64,000 nucleotides of DNA from Cyclina sinensis (lineage: Eukaryota > Mollusca > Bivalvia > Venerida > Veneridae). Below, in pieces: positions 22,470-31,900 of this stretch; the first letter of the stretch is position 1, and each line of letters begins with the position of its first letter. The DNA is taken from the NCBI GenBank assembly GCA_012932295.1, contig JAAONU010000014.1, forward strand, positions 2,870,501-2,934,500, read 5' to 3'. The notes beneath the pieces were generated by a model, which saw only the letters and a list, made by a program, of their open reading frames with translations, was not told where the DNA came from and did not search any database. A program made the translations under genes and the position numbers.

Positions 22470-22690
22470 GGGGTTACCGACGATGCTGCTGTACTGCTAC
22501 TGCCAACTTCACGTTTTATCTACTGCTACTGCTGTACTGCTACTGCCAACGTTTTTCATACTGCTTCTGCTGGTATTGCTACTACCAACTTTACGTTTTT
22601 CCTACTGCTACTGCTGGTACTGCTACTGCCAACTTCACTTTTGATTTAATTTCTACTGCCAACTGCTACTGTTATTGCTGGTTTTTCTGA
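22470..22690 (+). repeat. minisatellite of CTGCTACTGCCAACTTCACG units, locus 1
   Basis: Units alternate a (CTACTG)n stretch with CCAACTTCACGTTTT at about 40-60 bp spacing. The same array occurs at 26318-26585. Confidence 0.75.
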
Positions 22691-25600
22691 ACGCATGCTG
22701 AAAAAAACTTTCACCCGTTTTCAGGCCTAAACTAAAATTTTACATTGTAAAAAATCTTTAAGTGAATACAAATAACACCAGCCAATCTTCGGTGCACAAC
22801 ATGAGTTTTTACAACTCTACGGATTTCTTACTGAAAAAGACCATTTTGCCTTTCAAGCGACGGATTGTTGACATTAAAAATGGTCCGCGAGAGAGCATAA
22901 AACAGGTGCGCGATGACGTAGTGTCCCAGCAGGCATTTTAAACTGGGCCGATATTGGACCAATTTGGTTTTAAATATCGGTCCAATGTCTGATTTAAGTA
23001 TCGGGGGAACATCTGTTTTGCAAAGTCAATGCTATATCGGTTCGATGTCGTTTCCCACATAGGGGCCGACATTGGACCGACATAGTAACAATGTTTGCCT
23101 ATATTGGACTAAAGTCAATATGCCTATATTCGACAGATATAGATATGCCTTTTTTGGACATGGATACATTTTTCCTCTATTGGTCCTATCTGCAGGACTT
23201 GTGGGGTAACAAACTACAATCTGTCATTTAGTATCTCTGGAAACAAAGGTGAAACCTTGGTTCAAATCCTAGCTGATTTCAGTATGCATAAATCACATTA
23301 TATTGTTCTCAAGGCTAAAGTGAACAATATTACATTAAACAAGTAGTTGTTATGTCTCCCAATCTAACTTTCTTGGTGCAAGCAAACAAAAATTTATTCC
23401 GAGTCATCAGCCAATAAGCTTGAAAAATTGCCCTATGAGTGGTGAAAACATAGCAAAACTACTAGTAAACAGTAAGTAAAAATATATACACACAGCCAGT
23501 AAAGCCAGTAATTCTGTTTTATTATTTATTTCGCTACACTGATAGCTAAAATACAACTGTTTTCAACCAAATAACAATGCATAGAAATGCGTTTTGTTCT
23601 AATTATAACAGTTTAAACTAGAGCTATCACTGAAATCGAAGTCAGAAGTCAGAGCCGGAATAATTAATAAACCCAGACTTATTGTGGACATCTGACCTGT
23701 ATGACCTTGTACGCTCACGACCTTTGAGGTAGTAATATATACTTATAGCTATAATAATTCAAGTGTGTGTGAGTTATGTATGAAGGTAACACATGTACTC
23801 TCAAACTTAAATCTGAACAGAAAACAACCAGAAATATACAAATATGTATCAGATTTAAATTTCTATAATAAACATAGTCAAGATTCTAAAATGAGAGTTG
23901 GCACTTGGTAGAAAAATATCAAAGTTTAGCACATAATATAACAAAATTCTGACAATGTAAAATGTACATTCAGCCAATAAGGAATATATGCGTGTAAGGC
24001 AGCCATGGAAATAAAACACATATGAAAGCAGAAGTACCCAAAAATGCAAAACATTTTTAAACATCATAATACTGTAAGACAGTCATAACTGCAAGTTATC
24101 TCTAGAATTTACTTAAGACTCCGGTATTTATCTTTAGTAAATATCTGGCAAAGTTAATGCCAATGTTAGATTTTAGTGTAAGAAAGACTAAGAAAGTAAA
24201 ATTGTTAACTCCATCTTATATCTGCGCACCACTGATCATCATGTTCTCAATGTTACTTAAATTTCAGCATGTTTTGTAAACATTGAAGATATACACAGAA
24301 AATCTGTCTAAACTCGAAGAAGACGCTCATTTTCAGACTTTTGGACACAGCAAACATACAAAAGTTTCGAATCAATGCAGTGGCTTAAGTACAATGTATA
24401 ACTAATTGTTGAGAAGGTTGGGTGGTTAAAATCACCCTAATTTTATCGAGTTGTTACATATCAAATGTAAAATAGACTAGTAGTTACCATTTAAATAATT
24501 CCATTTCACTTTGACTAGAAGTTACCAGAACTTTTAACATTCACATCATCACACATGTGCAGTATTACTTCACCAAAATACATCTCACAAACAGAATGCA
24601 ATGTCACTGAACCAAACATACATTTTTCCTTTTGTCTTAACTGTTTGTTTGCCAGAAGCCATGACAATTTTTTAAACAGATATATAGAGAATAATATGTT
24701 GGTGTCATGGATGGAGAGAGTTTATCTTGCAAGGCGTAGGAATTTATCTGGTGAGACAAACCAGATAACTGTCAGAGCCGAGCCAGATAAAAAATTTCAT
24801 CCATGACACAAACGTATTATTTTATTCATCCTTTCACATTATTTCTTATGATTTTTACCGAAAGAAAATTAACAAAATGCAAGCGCAACATCAAAAGAAG
24901 TTTTAACTGAAAGTAACCTGCCTGATCACATGATCTGGTAACTTTATATATATCAAGATCATGTGATCAACTGCAGTAGATAACATACAATATACAGCAC
25001 CTTGTTAACGGTTTAAAATTCTTACTAGTGATAGGATAAATAATAATACTTCTGAAACAATACCGATATTGTAACTCCAACGCTACTTTTTGACAAAATA
25101 TTAACAGGATAATTAGATGAATAATTACACATAGGAACTTGATATAAATAATTTGTTGAATCTTCCACTCATTTTAAAACCACATAAACACTTGTTGGAT
25201 TGCAGCCCTTTCCTGTCATATTCATAAAAAAACATCCAGTGATTTCAGAGAAATCTACACACCTTTTGAGACTGATGGACGGATAGACAGACACAGCACA
25301 AAAACAATATATCTGCTGACCACTGGTATATATTGGAGATATTACAACATCTGGATTTTTAGACTGGCGTCTCAGGAATTTCACTCGGTTTACTGGGGTC
25401 AATATTTAGGAGTGGTTCAGTCATTCCATTGGCCGTTCGATTATTGCGCCCTGTCATGGTCCTTGGCACCCCTAAGCCACTCCTTGAGAATGTCTCTATA
25501 ATCACTGACTGCTGCACTTTTTGTAGAGGCATTCTTTTGAAAACATTCCGTTTGAAACACAAACGAAATGATTCAAACGCTGTTGCATTACCCTGATAGC

Positions 25601-26300
25601 TTAAAGAATATTAGATTTAATCTACAAATACAATCATTAACAATACCTATGTCTATTACATGTAACACAGTAGTAAATTTACAGAAATAAATGGAAGTTT
25701 ATCTTACTAAATACAAAAAAACACTATTAATTATATTCCTTATTTGTGCAAAATTGAACTCGTATATGGGTACAGTTTGGAAAGGAAGGCAAAATGACGT
25801 GTTTTTAATGAAGGACAACGCTTTTCCTTATCAGTCTGCTTAAAATTATATTCAAAATTGACCTAGACACAAAAATATGTGACTTTTTTATCATTATTGT
25901 GCTGTATCATCATACATTTATGGGCTCAATCATAAAATAATATCAGGCTATTAAAGAACCATTTAATATCTTAAAATATATCAATACTACCTGTTGTTGC
26001 AATTTATAAACCAAGCCTTTGCAGAAAATCAAATTGGCGCAAATTTAACGATTGCCGAATGCAGTTTCCTAACGCAGCGATTACTTCTCTTCCAGTGTAG
26101 ATAATTCCAAGCAGTGTTACTTCCCTTGCTAATGTTATCGGCCTGAGATCAGCCCGATATATGAAACCACCCTGAATTTTGATGTTGACAAAACCTTGTT
26201 TTTTTATTCAGTTTAGCTCATATTCGACGAAATATTTAAATGTATTGATTGTATCTAAATATAGGTCTATGATAAAATATAATAGACGTTGTTGTGGGTA
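22690..26300. other. intergenic DNA without a confident gene
   Basis: Bases 22940-23180 contain repeated ATTGGACCGAT/ATCGGTCCAAT words, a degenerate short repeat. Bases 24690-24828 form a short palindromic element (GTGTCATGGATG ... CATCCATGACAC). A hairpin at 24923-24970 is built from GATCACATGATCT and its complement. No claudin-like exon is present. A weak minus-strand exon candidate at 25359-25598 is listed separately. Confidence 0.45.
25359..25598 (-). CDS. possible terminal exon of an unrecognised minus-strand gene
   Basis: After an acceptor-like CTATCAG at about 25600 (minus strand) an open frame runs about 80 codons to a stop at 25359. Its start includes GNATAFESFRLCFKRN; the end includes NRTANGMTEPLLNIDPSK and closes PETPV. 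The composition looks more protein-like than neighbouring frames, with a basic aromatic start and an acidic, Pro/Ser tail. I do not recognise it, and no upstream exon was found. It could be chance. Confidence 0.2.
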   Translation of the reverse strand, partial: YQGNATAFESFRLCFKRNVFKRMPLQKVQQSVIIETFSRSGLGVPRTMTGRNNRTANGMTEPLLNIDPSKPSEIPETPV

Positions 26301-26317
26301 GACTTGAGATAACGGCT

Positions 26318-26585
26318 CAACTGCTGTCCCTGCTTCTGCCAACTTCACGTTTTGTTTACTGCTTCTGCTGTTACTGCTACTGCCAACTTCACGTTTTCTT
26401 TATTGCTACTGCTGTTACTGCTGTTACTGCCACCTACACGTTTTGCTTACTGCTACTGCTGTTACTGCTACTGCCAACTTCACGTTTTGCCTCCTGCTAC
26501 TGTTGTTACTGCTATTGCCAACTACACGTTTTATTTAATTCTTCTGCCAACAGCTACTGCGTACTGCTACTGCCAACTTCCTATT
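26318..26585 (+). repeat. minisatellite of CTGCTACTGCCAACTTCACG units, locus 2
   Basis: About six units, near-identical to locus 1 at 22470. The overlapping open frames here (Leu/Cys/Tyr runs) are a by-product of the repeat. Confidence 0.8.
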
Positions 26586-26599
26586 AGTTGTGCCTGCTT

Positions 26600-27386
26600 G
26601 GATCCTACCATTGGATATATAATTGCTTCACGCCTGTATGCGTGAATGATGTATCGGTGTATCCATTGTACATTTCCTTTGGATAATACCAAAACATGTT
26701 TATTATGTTTGGTAAGATGATATTTACATAAGCCACTCAGCCAAAATAACTCGGTACATCTCAATACTTGGTAATGACCTTGTATAATTTACACACTTTT
26801 CATTTCTTTAAATGCAAGGTGTTTAATGCGAATAGTTCTTAAAACACGCAATCATTGTTGCGTTCTACGCTCCCTCAGCACACCGCTGCTTTCATAAGAG
26901 TAGATTTATGATACTGGCCTTTACAGTGATCTTTTAAACAACCAATGAAAGTGCACAAATATCCCCGTGACCGAATAATCTTTAAACCATTTTTCATTGG
27001 TTGAAACGATCATATGATAGCAAAAAAATATAAATAGACAGGTGTTTTCTGACAACTGTGTAAACACATTTCAACTACGCGTTTACGTTAACATCTTAAT
27101 ACAGCAATTAAACGTCTAAAAACAACCATACCATCGTGATTTTAACCTTTTGATATTTTACTGATTTATTTACGTATAAATATTTAAAAACACTTTGAAA
27201 AGTGAAATACAAAATAACATTCATACATGCATTGTTTATTGACATTTTGGATGTCAAATGTATGTATGGACTATACGTTGTAGGCTAGTCACTGATTGGC
27301 TGAAAAGTAACTGTGGATTTCCCTGTCTAAAAATAAAAATATCGTACTGAAAATTGAATTTTAGCAGAGGTAAGAAAGTGAAACAT
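26600..27386. other. intergenic DNA, no gene seen
   Basis: AT-rich; no coding or repeat signal that I can support before the palindromic element. GAAACAT at 27380-27386 is the left flank of that element. Confidence 0.4.
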
Positions 27387-28373
27387 ACGGAATACCGTTA
27401 GGGCCATCGTGGTTAGACGTTATAATCCAGAGGGCGACAATGCGATAGTGTGATAATACGATGGCGACAGTGCGATAATGCAATGGCGACAATGCGATAA
27501 TGCGATGGCGACAATGCGATAACGCTATAGTGCGATGGCGACAATGCGATAGTCATATCGTACTGTCGCCATCGTATCATCGCATTGTCGCCATCGCACT
27601 ATCGCATTGTCGCCATCGCGTTTTCGCATTATCGTACTGTCTTCATCGCATTATCGTACTGTTGCCATCGCATTATCGCACTGTCGCCATCGCACTATCG
27701 CATTGTCGCCATCGCATTATCGCACTGTCGCCATCGCACTATCGCATTGTCGCGTTATCGCACTATCGCATTGTCGCGTTATCGCACTATCGCATTGTCG
27801 ACTATCGCCTTCCGGTACACATGCGCATATCGTTTTTTTTGTATGTACACAAGCGATTTTTACGAGACAAAAACAATTGCAGAAACATAAAATGGATGGC
27901 TTTATAAAGATATACTTTGAAAGAGGTTACAGTTACAATGAAATCCGATTCTTTTAAAAGTGGGTCCAACTACATACAAAAAACGATGTGCGCATGTGTA
28001 CCGGAAGGCGATAACGCGACAATGCGATAGAGCGATGGCGACAGTGCGATAATTTAATGCGATGGCGACAGTGCGATAATGCAATGACGACAGCACGATA
28101 ATGCGAAACCGCGATAGTGCGATGGCGACAATGCGATAGTGCGATGGCGACAATGCGATGATGCGATGGCGACAGTACGATATGACTATCGCATTGTCGC
28201 CATCGAACTATCGCGTTATCGCATTGTCGCCATCGCGTTATCGCACTGTCGCCATCGCATTATCGCACTGTCGCCATTGCATTATCGCACTGTCGTCATC
28301 GCATTATCGCACTATCGCATTGTCGCCCTCTGGATTATAACGTCTAACCACGATGGCCCTAACGGTATTCCGT
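27387..28373. mobile_element. 987-bp nested palindromic element (long terminal inverted repeats of ~22-bp units)
   Basis: The outer ends are perfect reverse complements over about 60 bp (ACGGAATACCGTTAGGGCCA...). Inside, GCGATGGCGACAATGCGATA-type units run in one direction to ~27555, in the opposite direction to ~27805, then the mirror image on the right (flip at ~28183). An inner inverted pair, CCTTCCGGTACACATGCGCA against its complement near 28000, encloses a ~130-bp unique core. GAAACAT flanks both sides (27380-27386 and 28375-28381), a likely 7-8 bp target duplication. Each arm can itself fold into a hairpin. It is probably a nonautonomous DNA transposon; the superfamily is unknown. Confidence 0.85.
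27892..27957 (+). pseudogene. short coding relic in the core of the palindromic element
   Basis: 21 codons, MDGFIKIYFERGYSYNEIRF plus F, then TAA. The K-x-Y-F-x-x-G-x-x-Y-x-E-I pattern resembles the start of DNA-binding domains of integrase-type transposases in animals. If so, the element is an internal deletion derivative. The similarity is from memory of the pattern and is weak. Confidence 0.3.
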
Positions 28374-28528
28374 AGAAACATTCGACCGATGCGCAGGAGA
28401 GTATATTGCGGTCGCTTAAGGTGAAATTTTGACGAGTTATTGTGGAATTAAAGAAAATCAATACGTCTTGCTATTCAGTTAAAATACTAATTAAACTTCA
28501 TTATTCAATTACGTAACGAGCAATTTAT

Positions 28529-28560
28529 AAAACCGTTTTGATTGGATGGCGCGTCTATAC
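28529..28560 (+). promoter_or_regulatory. conserved upstream segment of gene D with inverted CCAAT box
   Basis: AGCAATTTATAAAACCG...GATTGG ends about 116 nt before the ATG. Gene F has AGCAATTTTACAAACA...GATTGG at 62648-62673, about 121 nt before its ATG, and both have a CGCGTCT further on. Conservation outside the coding sequence suggests a proximal promoter; no function is proven. Confidence 0.4.
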
Positions 28561-28660
28561 TTACCAATTATTCAGTCGTTACCGATACAGTATTCACTAC
28601 AAAACAGACTTTTGAAAGCTTTGGATCGTCCTCAAAACAGTTTCTATTCATTTTCTAAAA

Positions 28661-28907
28661 ATGGGATGTGGTAACATTTCTGCAGCAACAACATTTCTGA
28701 AAATTGCAATATTGTTTCTAATTCTTGTTTATGTACTGCACATTGCTGGATTTGCGGTTCCAAAATGGTCCACTTTGAAACTCTCGGCAGCAGTGTATGG
28801 ATTTGGATTTGACGTAAGTTATCACACCGGTTTATGGAAAGACTGTGGCTGCGCATCATTTTTGGGCTCGGAGACATGCTCATGTTTTGCAAAGGTCTAT
28901 ATACCAG
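28661..28907 (+). CDS. gene D exon 1 (TM1, first loop)
   Basis: ATG in AAAAATGGG context. Same length as gene F exon 1 (247 nt), and closest to it in sequence. Confidence 0.88.
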
Positions 28908-31900
28908 GTACGTAAACATAGTTGCTATGAAAAGATATGTCCATTATGCAGCGTGTATGTCAACACCTTCAGTAGTATAGATTACTTTTTGTGTTAATTT
29001 TTAGTTTTCAAAAGCAAAGTTTATAAAATGCTACAGGTTTTCTATGGATAGTAGAGTTACACTTCGCAGTTGTCACTTTGATAAACTGTATCTAATCCGA
29101 AATTCCTGCTAGCTTGAAGTATGTTTTATAACTAATATTCGCTGCTTATTTTTTGACGTGCTCCCAAGATTAGACGTGTTGTCAAATTTAGGGCAAGAAA
29201 TCAACCTTTGTCAAACAAATATTGTTAATATCAGACAAAAATATTTCAGTTGGCCACCCAACGACAGTTTCATTGTTCATTTAACAGCCATATCAATTGC
29301 GATTCTAATATTTCAATATCGGTAATAATTGTTTCAGGAGAGTGTTCTAGAAATACAATACTTTTTTGTGAAAATAAACAAAAATTCACAATTACAAACT
29401 TTTAAGAATTTTTTTTATGCTCTGTTCATTTGTTTTTCTCTTTCACGTTCTCTCATGGTGTTTTGAAAATTCTGTCTATGAATATAAAAATTTACAATAA
29501 TAAGCAATTTAACACCCTAGTCAATAACTGCTCTAAGCCATTGCAATGCAAATACTAATCAATAACCGCAAAAAACGTTGTTCGCTTTTCGAAAAATAGT
29601 TTCATGTTTTAACTTGAAACTTGCTTTTCGAAAAATATAGCCAAACATGTACCGATTAGATAAAATCGCAAGTCAAGTATGGTTGACTCAGTTAGGGTTT
29701 AGCATAAAGTATTTTGTACTTCCACTTTGTTAGAGGTGACTAAGATTTACCCATGTCCACCCTTTCGTCCGTGCGTCCGTCCTTTCGTCCAAACAATTAC
29801 GAAACCTCCATAAATGTTAACTATGATGAGTTGTTGTGCACCTAGTGTTTTGTTTGCCGCTAATCTCAGCATGACCTTAGTTACGGCTGATAAAGTAAAA
29901 ATAGGCATTTTAAAGTTTGTATCACGTGTAGCTCCAAAAGTACGAGGTACGTCCGTAAAGTTCGTGGACACCCCTAGAAAATTGCGAACTAGATTCAAAA
30001 CATGTTACAAATTTATATTATCATAAATAACAAAATTCTGATATTGCATTTGTGATAAATGGTAACAATGTATTTTTTGGGGCATTTTCTCACACATACC
30101 CATCATTACCAAAGGCAGATGCCAACGTCTGCAAGACGTTATGAGCTGACTTTAGGTATACATCGCGGCAGTTGCTACCCAATAAAATTTTGTTGTGTAT
30201 TTAACGGGTTTTAAAAAATTTCAAAATACTGTCCCTTTACATCAATTCACATTTGATGTCTACTTAGCCATTTCTCATACACAATACCGCAACACTGTCT
30301 GTCAGACTGTCTCTTGAACGTGCATTACAAGCTGTTTTGCGCCTTTAAGTTCCTTCTTAAGCCTAGAAAAAAAAAACTCGAAATATATCTGAGCCAGGTC
30401 GGAGGAAAATGGGCTGTGTTCTATTCGTTCGAATCCGAGAAGATTAATGTCTAATAGGATTGACTGCATTCGATGTTGAGGTGCGTTGTCCTGATGCAGA
30501 AATGATGAACAAAATAGTCTGTTATAGCAGGCATTTACAAACAGACCCTGTGAAACTGCATGCTCCAGCAACATCCCTCTCCTGTCCATAAAGAAGATAA
30601 ACATCACGCGATGGTCAGACTTAAAGGATCTGGCTTTCAGTGTAGGGGAGACATTGTCCGTTTCCACACAGACGATTCCCGCTTTTTTCAGGATCAAACA
30701 ATTTATCATGGTTTCGTCTGTGGTCATAATTCTGTCCAAAAGCTGGTGCCCTTCAAGGCGATATCGGCGAAGAACTTCTTTCAGGCTGACACCCTGGTCG
30801 TTTTATTCTCTTTTGTCATGATTCATTGAATCCATCTAGCACAAACTATGTTCATTTTCAGCCTCTCCTTCAGAATAACATAGATGGAAGTCTTTCCAAC
30901 ACCTACTCTGTCCGATAATTCCCGTTTGCTGAACCTACGATCCTGTTTTAAGACCGCCTTCACCGATTTCACCAAGCTCGCGTAAATAATGCCTGGCTAT
31001 CCGAATTGATCCTCGTCTTCAGTCGATGTTCACCCATCCGAGAATCGTCTGTGCCATTTATAAACCAGTGAACGGCATAATGCCGGCTTTCCTGTAGCTT
31101 CTGATAGCACTTTCATTGTATTTACAGGCGATTTTCCAAGAGAAGCACATATTTTAATGATCGTCCGCTGTTTCGTGACGTTAAATTCCGCCGTTTTGAA
31201 TAGAGCTAATTTCGGAGTGCTCGTAAAATTCTGCGCATAGAATTTTAACGTTTGTCAACGTTAACGTTTAAACTTTCAGGAAATGATGTTCGCGCGTTAA
31301 AATTTAAACAAAAGATTTGATAACTTGGTGCCATGCAATTAACCGCATTGGAAAATTTGAACAATTCATTTTTAAACTTTTTTGGACTGTCCTGGGTGTC
31401 AAACCCGGAACTCAAAATGTCATCAATAAATCGCTTATTTCTTATAGAATTCATTCATTACCTTTATCGGTAATGATTACAATTAAGACGCAAGTAAAAG
31501 AAAAAATAAAGTTTATGAAATTGCTCTAGTTTTCTTAAAATAAGTATTTTCCACGAGTTTAACGATATACCTCGTATTTGAAATGAAATCATGAAAACAT
31601 TCGTTGGCCATGATAAACTGTTGTGCACCTGGAGTTTTGTTAATAGCTCATCCCAATATGGCTACAGTTACCGCCTTTCAAATAGTAAAAAATGCTATTT
31701 TAAAGTTTGTGTCCCGCAAAGCTCCAAACCTATTTGAAATGAAATCACGAAACATTCCATGAATATTAGCTATGATGGTTTGTCGTGCATCAGGGGATTT
31801 GTTTGCAGCTCATCCCGGTATGGCAACAGCTACGGCCCTTAAAATAGTATTATAAAGATTTTGTCGTACACAGCTCCTAAAGTCTTTGAAATGGAATTCT

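Noticed and set aside
26294..26645. Two overlapping ~97-codon frames rich in Leu, Cys and Tyr
   Set aside because: They only translate the CTGCTACTG minisatellite in two frames.
27500..28375. Several overlapping frames on both strands rich in H-R-I-A-L-S
   Set aside because: They are translations of the ~22-bp palindromic units; only the 21-codon core looks different.
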